From contig SKCR01032773.1 of assembly GCA_019454045.1 (NCBI GenBank), forward strand, positions 186,001 through 250,000: a DNA stretch of 64,000 bases. Reading direction: 5' to 3'. A model generated the notes under the pieces. That model saw only the letters and a list, made by a program, of their open reading frames with translations. It made no database searches and had not been told where the DNA came from. Both the position numbers and the translations under genes were made by a program. Positions 32,896 to 45,460 of the stretch are shown in pieces; positions within the stretch are counted from its first letter, which is position 1; each line of letters begins with the position of its first letter. This stretch comes from Zanthoxylum bungeanum. Taxonomy: Eukaryota; Streptophyta; Magnoliopsida; Sapindales; Rutaceae.

Positions 32896-35800
32896 AGGTC
32901 TGATCCTTCATCCATTATATTTGTAATGCTTGAAATATGATATATAATCCAATTTTGAAATTTGTACATGCATGTAATTTAGATGTTTCTTAATTTTTGG
33001 TTCTACGCTAACAAAAAACATAACGGAGATTTAATGGTTAAGTTAAGTTATGTTTTCCCAGGTAGAATTAAACCGTTGAGAAATTGATCTAGATTAAAAT
33101 CTGCATTTGATGTAGAATAAAACCCTATTTAGGAATTCCCCCACTTAAATAAGGCATTAAAGTAACTAGTATTAAGAATACTTGTTTCTTGGTTCGCCTT
33201 GTCAGTACAGATGCAAATGATTTCCTGATGTTGTAGTTGTATCGTGCCAAAGCTGTGCAGTTATTGTTGATGGTAGATCATTTACTCCGGTAGAACTTAT
33301 ATGATAAGAGACAAATTCAAGTGAAAGTGGAAATCCTGAACGTGCCAAAGCTGTCAAGACTACATCGGTAGCTTGAGTTTGTCACTGACAAGTGAATCCT
33401 TGATACGCCTTCTTATGAACATGCCAAAGCTGTCACAACAAGAAACGGTCAAGACCAAAATCAGGAGTCACATTGAGTGTGATTGTCAATGAGTTGTCCA
33501 CCTATGAATATACGTAGGCGAGAACGTGTCAAAGCTGTAAGTCGAAATATATTCATGGGGTCCACTTCTCACTATGGAATTCAATTTAATTATTAGATTC
33601 TCATTTTCCATTGGGGATTTCGGTATTATGTAAAGTAGTGGGAGGCGCTGTTGGGTTAAAAATCCATAACTAAGGCAGTGTGTAATATATGAAAATTTTC
33701 GCTTATGTTTCCTTTATTCTATTATGTATATAGAATTAAACTTCTAATCCACTGCATGCATGTTATTTATATATGTTTTCTGACTTTCCTTTTGGTTGCA
33801 GATTTCTAAAATAGGTTATAGATTAAGAGTAGGCTTAGATATTGTTAGATTAGTAAAAAACATCGAGAATTGTGTTTTCGATTTTCTTGAAAACTCAAGA
33901 TGGTTAGTGACTTAGTTACTAAGTCACAATAGGTAATCTAATACGATATCCGTTTTAGGATATAATAGTGTAGAGAAAATAGTTTTTTTTTTGCAGTAAG
34001 AATTAGTTCATGTCTCGAGATTCTTGACTGGCATTAAGAAAATCTCATTAGGTATTTGTTTATCTGATAATGACGTTTCATGGCTTTAGTGACCTTTAGA
34101 GGTAGTGTGTCTGACATAATTTGCTAATCAATTATTTACAATTGTTGTGAATAGTTGAAGGCAAATTATAAAGCTAAAGAAAGGAGATGTGTATAGTTGT
34201 CTATAAAGAATATTGATTTTCACAACACGGCAACTATAGGTATTGGATACTAGATCTCCCGTCTAGTTATTTAAAATAATGGTTAATGATTGTTTTGATA
34301 TTTGATATCAGAACTTGTGACTATTGGATAGTTACTTGTTCTTTATAAACAATTATTTCATATTTTAATATGACTAGTAGTGTCACTTATGAAGAAATAA
34401 ACATTAAGAAATATATTCGGTTAAGTAAATAACTTAGAACAGTGCTTTATGAGATTTTATCACTTAATTATTAGATGATTATTCCTTATGGTAAATGATG
34501 GTCTGATACGAGTCACATCATATATCCTTATCCATTTAATGAGTATTGTATTTGGGAAGTGATTAAATCTCATTTAACCAATGATTATCATTGGACCACA
34601 AGATTTATTAAACTAATACATTAGATGTATGTGGTTTAATGAATTATAAATTGCCTTCAGTAGTTTTCTTTACTTCGTAACATGGTTAATGAGTAGTCAT
34701 GACTTAGTTATGCATTTCTGAAAGAACATATATTGAACGTCTTGAAAGGTTCGAGAACTTTCAATCTGTTCTAATGAAATGTGGATCGAATATTTTGATT
34801 GGTTCAAAGATTTTCGATCTTAAGTTTTGAAAACTGTATCTTTAAAATTTATCATGATTCTTTGAATAGTTCAAATATGTTTGATACGATCAAACATAGG
34901 AATTTATGGCAATCTGTCTAAGGTTATTTAATAAATATGATTATTACTCAATATTATTCTTCTATGATTCCATCGTTATGGAATTGATCAGTGGGAGAAA
35001 TGGAATATTATATGATTTGGTTCGTTTGATATTGAGTGTTACCGAATTAGTTTCAATACTCTTGGGGATATGTTCCAGTAACACTAATTCATCATTTTAA
35101 TTAATGTTCCATTAGTTTCTACAGTTACATATATGATATGTATACGTAGAAAATTCGAATCTTGAAAATTTTGAGATTTGAATCTTTCTTTTATATAATG
35201 GTTATATAATTGAAAGTACTTGCGCCTCGGAGGTACAAGAAAAAGTTTATCATTTATTCTATTTAATAGAATATTATATTCTATTTGATAAAATATCTTT
35301 TCTATGATCCCGAGTAATAAAATTGTTTTATTATTTGGTGTGTAACATCGGATGTTGACCATTTTAAAAAAGACTTGACTTATGGAAGTCAAATGTGAGA
35401 GTGATAAACTATAAATGGAACTACGTAATTAATAAGATGAAAAGACCCTTAGATATCTTCCGTATAAGTTCAATAGGATGTCAGAATCATTTACAAAGTA
35501 TTTGTTGCTTAATGATTCTGTTGTTTTCTTATCGAAGAAAATTATCATATAACTTATAGTGGGAGCGATATTTGATATCGATTTCGGAAGTTAGCATTAA
35601 ACCATAGATCTAAAATTGTTCATAGCTTACTACGATCAAGTTTGGAACTTGATTGAGATGTCATTATGAATCGTTCATAAAATATGCAAATGGTTTCCAC
35701 AGCGAAAGCAAAATGAGCTTATTAAAGGTTTGACCTCTATAGTATGACAGTGAGAAATGTTATACTCAGCAATCTATTGTAGATTCTGAGGAAACTTGTC

Positions 35801-37175
35801 TTTAGTCACACTAATTGAACAATTAAAGATATGTTGGTTAATGTTGATATTAAACTATGTATTTTGGCTAAAGAATGCAAAGTGGCATTCCTGAATGCTT
35901 TCTTCGAAGAAGAGATCCATTGTGATTTCTTTGTTTGAAGAGTTCGTTCTTGAATAGCCCTGGAGTTTGTATTTTTCTAAGATCACAGTTTAATATACTA
36001 GCTTATAGAGCCTATTGTAGACTTAGATGAGCTTTCCGGAAATATGTGTTATCTAATTTTGATAACCGTCAGATTGTCTGATTTTATCAAAGCATAGAGG
36101 ATATAAATGTGATAGTACAGTTAGTGGGAGTGTACATATTTCTTTCTAGTGTTGTATATTCTAACCACATTATCATTATTAATGTAATAATGAGATGTTT
36201 GTGAGGTAAAAGGTTTATCTAAGTCTTCTTTCCTCCATGAAAGCAATGTGAATAGTCTTTGTTATATTTGATATAAAGTTTCATATACGATATAAAACAA
36301 GAGACTTGTGAGATACTCCCATTAGTCGTGCATTAGATATGATCTAATAAAAGACAGAGCAAGACTAACTGTGTGACAGTTAGTATAACTGTTTGACAGT
36401 AAGTATGTCTCTTGTATATAGTATTTATCTTTCGTAATGGATGATTCCTTTGTCGAAAAAGAAATTGATTAGAATGTCCAGTCAATTTTATGCATTATAG
36501 GATGATGGCATAATGAATACTATATTATGTGCGATTAAAGATATCAATTTAATCGTAATTGTTATGAGCTGTTTTGATATGTTGTAGACCATATGATGTG
36601 TCTTGAAACATGTTCTTTGTTATCTTTGAGATATTAAGAATGAGCTTCTTATTCATTGAGAATATAATCTGCAACCATTAGGATCAAATTAGTTTTGAGT
36701 CTAATTATGACATTAGATGGTATGTGTCATATAGAGTCAGAAAAGATGCAGTAGGAGTGTCACGATTGATTCTACTGTATTAGTGGAATTAGTTGTAACT
36801 TATGAAGTATTGACTTATGAAGTTGCATAATGACCTTATAGATTAGAAGTTTTGATATTAGTGTTGTATTTGTGGTTGTCTCATAATATTTAAATTTGAT
36901 CTCTAAATACATAGACAACTCAGTAGGTGTGGGACATTATTGATGTCGCATCTGAGTCATATTGATGTATAACTTAGTTTATACAATATATATGAATGAT
37001 GTTGGCTAAGGGAAACGATTGAGTTTGTTGGACGAACTCAATATGTTATAGTGGGCTTACTTGTTGTTGCCTACCTCTTGAGTGCTAGGTCAACTCTTGA
37101 GGACCATGCGTATGTAATACATATTTAGATGTGTATGTGATACCATGGATTGGCACTAGAGCAAGTGGGAGAAAT
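32896..37175 (+). pseudogene. Copia E internal region, heavily degenerate gag-pol
   Basis: No long frame survives, but order and short matches agree with the copia at 42391-47077. The leader (33240-33650) has four CGTGCCAAAGCTGT-like motifs and AGTGGGAGGC. An RT remnant at about 35880-35940 reads KVAFLNAFFEEEIH (normally KTAFLNGFLDEEIY), followed by pieces of the YVDD region near 36120. The polypurine tract GCAAGTGGGAGAAAT is at 37161-37175. Dense stop codons indicate an old insertion. Confidence 0.7.
33243..33538 (+). repeat. Spaced leader motif in copia E (4 copies)
   Basis: CGTGCCAAAGCTGT at 33243 and 33341, CATGCCAAAGCTGT at 33420 and CGTGTCAAAGCTGT at 33525, spaced 79-105 bases. Equivalent but mutated positions are seen on the minus strand of the nested copia at about 46539, 46645, 46730 and 46812. 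Confidence 0.8.
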
Positions 37176-38903
37176 TGTTATAGTTGGTGCTCGAAGTGCC
37201 AATCCGGATCGTATTTATGTCCGATTCATGAATACGAACAATTCTTTTTTCCATAATATTACTTAATTATGGTAGTATTTCTTGCTTTTATATACATATT
37301 TGATCTAATTACGATTAGATCGAAACTAAATATGGTTTAGTGATATGTATATATTAGATAAGGACCCGATAATATATTATGTAGTGCCAGTTACAAAGTA
37401 GTTTGGAATTGATATCGGGAAGTGTCACTACTAGAAGTATATTGTCAAATAAAGTTCCTAGTCAAAATTTACTAACATGGGTCGGTTAGTAAAATCTGCT
37501 GAGACCAGTACATGTCGTATATTGAGACTTGGTCCGTTGATTTATCCTAATGAACCATGAGTATTGGGAGACTCGTATAGATGTGTAGGTGTTTATTTGA
37601 TAAACAATGAACGACTCACCGAAGATTTCCTAATAGATGGTACACCAACGTCAATAGGAATATTCTCGAGTTGAGTAGCATAGTGGTCCTTCGACTTGAG
37701 ATACCACTGTGGATATATGAGATATCCTCCACACTTTGATGGCAGTCACGTCACCGATCTATTTAGATCAAAACTCCGCATGTTCGTTGGGCGTTGACTG
37801 ATGCTCATGATATCCTATAAGTATCAGATAGAATCCGTCAGTCCTGAGTACTAGGCATATTATCATGTACGTATTTGCGATCTAGTAAATCCATGGCCGT
37901 GGTATACTTCGGAAGCGAGTTCCGAGTGTTATTTAGAGATCATAAATTTAAAATTCGACTATATTATACCTTAAGGATTTGACGTTCTTATCTATATCTC
38001 CGATATAATATTGATAGCTTGTGACTGATGGATTATATGTATGCAATGGCCTCGACTTGCATAGTTTAGCGAGATAATCTGTGGTCATCATAATTCATGA
38101 GTGGGTAAATTATGGACATGAAATTGGATTATGTGATGGATAAACCTAAACTTAGAGAGTCCTACAATATGAAGTGTACTCGTTGAGCACTTGGACAACG
38201 CGTTATGAATAATATAGATTATTCATAATACTTCACCAGATTAAATGAATTTATTCGAATCGTTTAAATGGTTAAACGAAAATACATGCATTAGGGGCAT
38301 TTCAGTCAATTAATAATTAATGTGCATTTGTATTTGATACAAAATTTAATTTGATACATATTAATTAATTATCAAATAAGACTTTGACGCATGTCATTAA
38401 TATATGATTTGTTATTTAATGTAAATAAAAAATACATATATAATAATAATCACATTAATTAATTATTTAAATGTTAAATATCTAGATAATTAAATTATTT
38501 CAATATTAAATAATTATTATGCAATATGTTTGATTATTATTGGTTACAAGTGGCATGATTTTATTAAGTTTAAAGTTTACAAATTGGATTTGTTAACTTA
38601 AAGGTTATTATTATTAATTAATTAGATTAATTGACCAAATGACCAAAATACCCTTATTTCTCTCCCTAAGTCGGTTTGGCCTTGATATTTAAAGATGAAA
38701 ATTTTGTTTTCTCATTTCACAAGAAGCTATGGTCGAACCTATCTCTAAAAAAAGGTCCCAAAATTTTCTTGAAGATACAAGGAAGAAAGTGAAGAAATTC
38801 AAGAAAATGTTTAAGGAAATTACAGGATTTGGAGGTAATCTTCAATAATCTTAAACTTAGAAAGCTTGTTTCTTGTTCTTGAATATCTAGAATAGTTCTA
38901 TGG
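37176..38903 (+). repeat. 3' LTR of copia E, first part
   Basis: Starts TGTTATAGTTGGTGC after the polypurine tract and is interrupted at 38903 by the solo LTR. It resumes at 50624/50629. TATGG is duplicated at the break (38899-38903 and 50624-50628). Related to the LTRs at 18928 and 39979. Confidence 0.88.
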
Positions 38904-39429
38904 TGTAGGACACAGAAATTGGCGACGCTGTCCCAGGCTCGCGGCCCGGTCGGGAGTACGGAGTAGCCCGCGGGGGACTAAACCGGAGAATAAATGAGTC
39001 GCCACCCAGTGTGAACTGGGAAATGATTTAAGGCCGCACTCACCCCTCGCAAGGGAAGACCTCAAACCGTTGGGTTCGGAATGGTCCATTACTTCTGCCA
39101 CTTGTAATGAACGGATTTATGCGATATTATAACTGAGTCTACGCAACATACATACGCAAGAATAACCTATATATAAGTTTGCATACAACCTATATCTAAG
39201 TTTGCATACATAGGAGTAGAACCTATATCTAAGTTTGCATGCATAAAAGTAAATCGACATAATGGCAAGCACACAATTTCATGAACATATTAAATAAATA
39301 AATGCGGAAAGATAAATAAACAATAACGGTAAAAGCATAAATATTAAAGAGAGATAACTAAGCATATGATGTGGAAAGGAATAACTAAGGAGACAAACAT
39401 GCATAAAACATGATGAAGGAACATGTTCA

Positions 39430-39580
39430 GTATGTGCGCGTTCGTGTAGCGTTCGTAAACGCGTTCGAACGGTAAACAGAATACACGCATTCGAGTAACG
39501 TTTGATAACGCGTTCTAATGGGTCGAGGTAGAATGCATACGTTCGTGTAGCGTTTGATAACGCGTTCGAACAGGATCACA
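39430..39580 (+). repeat. CpG-rich tandem repeat in LTR B
   Basis: Three ~60 bp units centred on GTTTGATAACGCGTTCGAAC. LTR A has no clear counterpart at this position. CpG-rich against an AT-rich background. Confidence 0.7.
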
Positions 39581-39978
39581 AAAATGACATTTATAAGCAT
39601 ATAAACACATGCACGAGTGTTTCCCCAAGCGGTACGTGGAGTTGTATCCCAAGTACAGAACGCACTACCGTCCATTCGGATTCGGCTTCAGAATTTACGT
39701 CTAGGTATCCATCCGATATACCACGAGGGATAGCACAAAATCATTCATCCAACGACAATAACATACATGAACCAACAATATGCATGCGAAGAAAAACTAA
39801 TAAATAATTAAAAAAGGATGAACGAGAGTAAATAAAAGGGTGCCCTCAGGTCTTACCTTTGAAGTCGCCTCTTGGAAGTGAGTTACGCGGCCGTCGGAAG
39901 GGTTAATGCTCTACAACTCCTCCGGTTCACTGGTTCAATATCCTTATTCGTCGCCTCGTTGTTTTGGGCTGCTGTTTC

Positions 39979-42390
39979 TGAATGGGTTTTATTGCGAGAA
40001 TCCGGTAACGCTACGAAATAGTGGAAAATCAAATTTTCCGATTTGAAAACTTTTTCTCGGATTAATAAAATAAACTTATTTATTTTATTATCCAATAATC
40101 AAATTATTAAATAAAACACTATAAATCAAATTTATGTGAATTTACCGAATTACCCATATACCTTGTATTTTGTTCATTTTAGTCCGAAATTGTTCAAAAC
40201 AATTTTGAATGATTCTAAATCATTACTAATATGAATTTAACATATCCTAAATGTTAAAATACAATTTGTAACAAAAATCCCAATTTTTGCCCACCAAGGC
40301 CGAGAGCCTCATTAGGGGGGATTAAGTGAATTTTTCACTTCCATTGTTCAAAACACATGCAAGTGAAATCCAATCAACATAAAATTTAATATGTATCATA
40401 TACACATCCAAATACACCATATAAATGAAAATCCCCAAATTTGGAAGTGGTCTTAAACCCTAATTTTTCAATTTCTTCAAATTGGACAAATTAGACCAAA
40501 TTAACAAAATCCAATACTTCAATCATGTTTCTTCCATTACAATCAAGCCTCACCATAATGAAATAACTATAGATCAAATTTAGGTTATTTAAGAGTGGGT
40601 CAACAACTCTAGATTAGCAACAAGTTTCAAAAACTTCAAAAGAATGCTGGTTAACATCTTATAAGCATTCTATGAACTTAATACATGCTCAACCCCATTA
40701 TCAAACTTCCATCCACCAAAAACACAAAGAATAAGGAATAGAAAAACATAAGAAACTCATAGCATGAAGCCTAGAACTCAAGGAACATTTTCGTCTCTAA
40801 TAGCAAGTTTGAAAAACTTACTAAATTTCAAGCTTTCCTTTGTTTTCTCTTCTTTTCTCCCCAGCTTCTTTTGTTTTCTTTTAATGGAGTTATTTGATAA
40901 GTGTTGATGGTGATAAAACCCTAATGAAAAACAAAACAATATATACCCTATCAATTTTGCCTTGGCCGAATTTGGTATATACCAAATATCAAGATATTTA
41001 ATTTTTGCTTTATTAAAGTTCAACTTGCCAACTTGTTAATAATGATCATTACACTTTAATGACATTTTCAAATTAGTCAACAATTGCAACTTGGTCATTA
41101 AAACAAATATCATAACTTTAAGATATTTATATTTTAATTAATTTAATCATTTAACAATTAAATAATTAATTAATTAACTAAATATAAATATAAATATATT
41201 AAATATATGTATCATATTTACAATAAATATCAAACACATATATATTTATAATATTAGTCAAATATCTCAATTTGACAATTAATTAATGTGTATTTGAATT
41301 AATCTAATATTAAATGAAAATACACAAAAATTAAGGAAATGACTATCGGGTCCCTACACATATATTTTTCGTTTAACCTTTAAACGACTTTATAAATAAT
41401 CAATATTATTTATAATTGTTGCCCTAGTGCTCTACGAGTATATTTCATTAATGAGACTCTCTAGATTCAGGCATATCCGTCACGAAATCCAATTTCGTGT
41501 CCATAATTTATCCACCCATAAATTATGACGATCACAGATAAACTCGTTGAATCATACAGGTCGAGGTCATGGAAAATGTATAATTCCTCCGTCACAGGTA
41601 TCCGGATAAATACCAGAGATATATATGTAAACGTCAAATCTCTATAGGGATTATCCAGTCGACTATTCTATTAGCAATCTCAAAAAGAACATTTAGAACC
41701 AACTTCTAAATTGTACCACGGGCCCATGGTTTTTATCTGATTGCTAATCATATGGACTATCTCTGCTCTGATACACAGAACTGACGGATCCTATCTCGAT
41801 ACTCACAGGACACCCTGAGGATCTATCCACACCCAACGAACAGATGGAAGGCTGATCTAAATAGATCGGTGACGTGACTGCCATCTAAGTGTGGAAGATG
41901 TCTCATTCGTCCACAATGGTATCTCAAGTCGAAGAATCACAAGTTCTACTCAACCCGATAAGATTCTTATTGACGTTAGTGTACCATCCATTAAGAATCT
42001 TCGGTGAGTCGTTCAGTGTTTATCCGTTATAAACACCTACATGTCTATACTAGTCTCCAAGACTTATGGTTCATTAAGAAACCATTGGAATCATATATTC
42101 CTGTATACGACATGTATCTGTCTCAACGGGTTTACTATACTGACCAAGTAGTGTAAACCTTGACCAGGAACTGTTTGAGAATGACAACGTCATGATACTA
42201 CTTAATGTCAGTTGCGACGCTTTTGCAACAGCATCATGACTAGTCATTCTTAGGTCATTACGTCCTTACCATATTAAAAGATACATTATATTATAGAAAC
42301 TGTATATATTATTCATAATAATAATGTTTTACAGTAGTATTCATAAAGAAATACAACCGGGAATTGGCGCTCTGAGCACCAACCCTAACA
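39979..42390 (-). repeat. 3' LTR of nested copia D
   Basis: 2412 bp, (minus strand) TGTTAGGGTTGG to CCCATTCA. Flanked on the outer side by GTTTC (39974-39978), repeated at 49490-49494. Same length as its partner 47078-49489, with scattered substitutions and a few compensating indels. Confidence 0.95.
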
Positions 42391-42574
42391 AAAACTCACA
42401 CTTGCTCTAGTGCCAATAACGATTGTATCTAATACCCATCGACTCCACGTGTTTATCGAACAACTTCGGAGGTATGGCCTTCATCAGTGGTTCTGCTACA
42501 TTATCTTCACTCGGTACCTTGGACACGATAATATCCCCTCATGACAAAATCTCTCGAATGATGTGGTATTTGCG
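42391..42574 (-). pseudogene. Nested copia D: RNase H tail, stop and polypurine tract
   Basis: Continues the RNase H frame after an in-frame TGA (42572-42574), where about a dozen residues are also missing compared with related elements. It ends VESMGIRYNR then YWH and stop. The polypurine tract (minus strand GCAAGTGTGAG) lies at 42394-42410 beside the LTR. Confidence 0.75.
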
Positions 42575-42934
42575 TCATGCTTCGACAATGGCTCCAATAT
42601 TATCACAGTATAGCGGAATTACATTCTTGATACTTGGGACAACTCCCAATTCTGTGATAAAGTTCTTTATCCACTCAGCCTCTTTTGCAGCTTCAGAAGC
42701 TTCAACATATTCCGCCTCAGTGGTGGAATCTGCTGTTGATCCCTGTTTGGAACTCTTCCAACAAACTGCACCTCCGTTAAGGGTAAATACGAATCCAGAT
42801 GTAGACTTTCTATCATCGGGATCCGATTGGAAATCGGAATCCGTATACCCGTTAACTTGCAGTTCGTTTCCTCCATAAATAATTAACTTATCCTTAGTAC
42901 CTTTAAAATACTTGAGGATATGTTTAATGGCCAT
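42575..42934 (-). pseudogene. Nested copia D: RNase H
   Basis: Copia RNase H with GYTDSDFQSDPDDRKSTSG, FTLNGGAVCWKSSKQ, STTEAEYVEASEAAKEA and YCDNIGAIV: catalytic Asp/Glu/Asp residues visible. Same frame as the RT stretch above it but separated by a TAG at 42935-42937 that replaces the Trp codon of the usual (N)DHW motif (TGG to TAG). The stretch ends in a second stop at 42572. Confidence 0.9.
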
Positions 42935-43999
42935 CTAATGGTCATTACCTGGATTGGACTGATTTCTGTTAGTTATGCTAACAGTGAAACTGATATCAGG
43001 CCTTGTACATAACATGACATACATTATGTTACCCAAACACGAAACATAAGGTTGGTTAGACATTCTAACCTTCTCATCTTCTGTTTGTGGACTCATCTTC
43101 TTTGAAAGATGAATCCCATGTCTGAATGGTATATTTGTTATCTTACAATTACCAAAATTATACCGTTCCAAGATCTTATTTATGTACGTTGATTGGGATA
43201 ACCCAATCAGCCTCCTTTGTCTATCTCTATAGAGTTTTATCCCTAAAACATATGAAGCTTCTCCCAGGTCCTTCATGGAGAAATTCTTACAGAGGTACGC
43301 TTTGACGCTTTGTAACATACCTAAATCATTCCCAATGATTAGGATGTCATCAACATATAGGACTAAAAATACGACCATGCTCCCACCGGCCTTCTGATAC
43401 ACACAGGATTCTTCAGAATTCTTGAGAAAACCAGACAATCTAATAATCTCGTCGAATCGAAGATTCCAACTTCGTGAAGCTTGTTTAAGTCCATAAATGG
43501 ACTGCTTAAGCTTACATACCATACCCGAGTTTTCGCTGGATGCAAAACCTTCCGGTTGTTCTATATATATTTCTTCATCAAGAAATCCATTTAGAAAAGC
43601 CGTTTTGACATCCATTTGCCAAATCTCGTAGTCATGATACGCACCTATAGAAAGCAAAATCCGAATAGACTTAAGCATTGCAACTGGTGAAAAAGTTTCA
43701 TCGTAGTCGACGCCAGGTCGCTGCGTGTAACCTTTTGCTACCAGTCGGGCCTTGTAAGTTTCAACCTTACCGTTAGGCCCGCGTTTCCTTTTGTAAACCC
43801 ATTTACAACCGATAGGAACAATTCCTTCGGGAAGCGGAACCAAGTCCCAAACTTGATTCTCATGCATTGAGTCTAACTCGGATTTCATGGCACTTTGCCA
43901 TTTCACGAAGTCGATGTCCAACATCGATTCTCTATAGGTGAAGAGATCAGTCTCTTCAACTAAGAGAACATCCAGACTCTTTTCTTGTATCAAATACAA
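42935..43999 (-). CDS. Nested copia D: reverse transcriptase
   Basis: A 354-residue open stretch with the full copia RT (RVT_2) order: VPIGCKWVYKRKRGPNGKVE, YKARLVAKGYTQRPGVDY, TFSPVAMLKSIRILLSI, WQMDVKTAFLNGFLDEEIY, GLKQASRSWN, and the catalytic box VLYVDDILIIGND. Both active-site Asp are present. It sits in the usual gag-PR-IN-RT-RH order of Ty1/copia. The gag type and long LTRs suggest the Tork/Angela side of copia, but I am not sure. A TGA upstream near 44060 separates it from integrase. Confidence 0.93.
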   Translation of the reverse strand: MYLIQEKSLDVLLVEETDLFTYRESMLDIDFVKWQSAMKSELDSMHENQVWDLVPLPEGIVPIGCKWVYKRKRGPNGKVETYKARLVAKGYTQRPGVDYDETFSPVAMLKSIRILLSIGAYHDYEIWQMDVKTAFLNGFLDEEIYIEQPEGFASSENSGMVCKLKQSIYGLKQASRSWNLRFDEIIRLSGFLKNSEESCVYQKAGGSMVVFLVLYVDDILIIGNDLGMLQSVKAYLCKNFSMKDLGEASYVLGIKLYRDRQRRLIGLSQSTYINKILERYNFGNCKITNIPFRHGIHLSKKMSPQTEDEKVRMSNQPYVSCLGNIMYVMLCTRPDISFTVSITNRNQSNPGNDH

Positions 44000-44626
44000 G
44001 CGTTCAGGAGGTCTAGATAACCTTTCTGACCTATGGAGTGTGTGTGTTGAATGTCATTCATCTACTTGAACTTCAGGTTCCTCCGTTGGTTCGTTGTTTT
44101 CAGGTTGGACTTCATCAAGTTCAACATGTCTATGATTACCTCATTCTGACAAAAATTCTACTTCTAGAAATTTTGTGAAGCGAGCTACGAATAAATTTCG
44201 ATGCTCGGTATCATAGAACAAATATCCCATCATATTCGAAGGATATCCGACGAACCTAAACTTTTGCACTCGAGGCGAAAACTTATCTTGCTGAGTCACC
44301 CTGACATAGGCAGGACAAACCCAAACCTTAATGTAACTAAGATTTGGTCTCCTACCGAACCATATCTCATACGGTGTCGTAGGAATAGCTTTTGAAGGAA
44401 TGTTATTCAAAAGATGTGCAGCTGTTAAAAGAGAGTAGCCCCATAAGTAATAGGGTAAATCTGTGAAACTCAACATTGATCGGACCATATCCAATAAAGT
44501 CTGATTTCTCCTCTTAGATACTCCATTGTGCTGTGGAGTACCTGGAGGAGTATATTGAGCGAGAATCCTATTCTCCTTCATATAATCCATGAACTCACTG
44601 CTCATATATTCACCCCCTCGATCGGA
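44000..44626 (-). pseudogene. Nested copia D: integrase C-terminal half
   Basis: The 154-codon stretch 44141-44605 has TPPGTPQHNGVSKRRNQTLL, RSMLSFTDLPYYLWGYSL, LNNIPSKAIPTTPYEIWFGR and the FVGYPSNMMGYLFYD end. The catalytic Glu of the HNGVxER motif is Lys (GVSKRR), a G-to-A change. The second catalytic Asp is in SDRGGEYM, immediately after a TGA (44624-44626) that replaces an Arg codon (CGA to TGA). 44000-44140 is a broken linker to RT. Confidence 0.9.
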
Positions 44627-44992
44627 TCAAAGGCATTTAATATATTGACCAGTTTGTTTTTCTACTTCATTTCGGAACTCTTTGAACTTTTCAAAGGTTT
44701 CTGATTTATGTCGCATCAAATAGACATAACCGTACCGTGACAGATCATCGGTAAAGGTAACGAAGTACGAATAACCACTGTGAGCAGTCTGACTTAGTGG
44801 ACCACATACATTAGAATGTACGAGTTCCAGTAAGTTAGTGGCGCGGTGTCCAACACCAGAAAATGGGGCTTTGGTCATCTTACCCTGAATACATGATTCA
44901 CAAGTTGGATATGATTCAATGGTGAGATCTGGTATCAAACTATTCCTAACCAATTGGGTAAGGTGTTTAACGCCTATATGACCTAGTCGCAT
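44627..44992 (-). pseudogene. Nested copia D: integrase N-terminal half
   Basis: Zinc module HMRLGHIGVKHL ... CESCIQGKM (H..H, C..C present). The first catalytic position, normally HSDVCGP, reads HSNVCGP (Asp to Asn), a second active-site loss. Then GYSYFVTFTDDLSRYGYVYL. It is joined to the upstream frame by a shift near 45010. Confidence 0.9.
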
Positions 44993-45460
44993 GTGCCAAA
45001 GTTTAGTACTATTAATACAGGTAAACTACGTTTATTAACTCCAGTATTTAAAATATCTTTTGAAGTTTGCAATGTATAATGACCATGCTGGTTTGGACAA
45101 CAAAGGATCTGAATATTACTTTTGTCATACAAATACAAAGAATAGTTCTTAATATTAGTACGAAAGCCTTCTGTATCCAATATAAAAAGTGATATAATAT
45201 TAGCTACACATCCTGGTACAAAATGACAGTCATTTAACAAAAGTGTCCCATTCGGCAATGAGATCTCGCATACTCCCACTACAACTGCATCCAGAGAGTC
45301 TCCACTCCCGAATCATAACTGCATCTCTCCAGGCTTCAGTCTTCTACTTTCCTTCAGCACCTGCAACGAATTGCAAATGTGAATGGGACAAGCAGAATCT
45401 AAAATCCAGATGGATGTAACGGCTTCACAAGCCAAAGATAAATCAATAACTGGAAAAATA
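44983..45460 (-). pseudogene. Nested copia D: protease / pre-integrase region
   Basis: Protease motif WILDSACPIHICNSLQ at about 45400-45450 (the active-site triad normally reads DSG or DTG/DTA; here DSA), then a stop, GSGDSLDAVVVGVCEISLPN, LNDCHFVPGCVANIISL and the pre-integrase stretch HGHYTLQTS. Two frame breaks. Confidence 0.75.

Noticed and set aside
40778..41023. 81-codon minus-strand frame repeated at 47878-48123
   Set aside because: It lies in the two LTRs of copia D, upstream of the leader; present twice only because LTRs are duplicated. No recognisable domain.
42423..42878. 151-codon plus-strand frame opposite the copia D RNase H
   Set aside because: Antisense shadow of the RNase H coding sequence.
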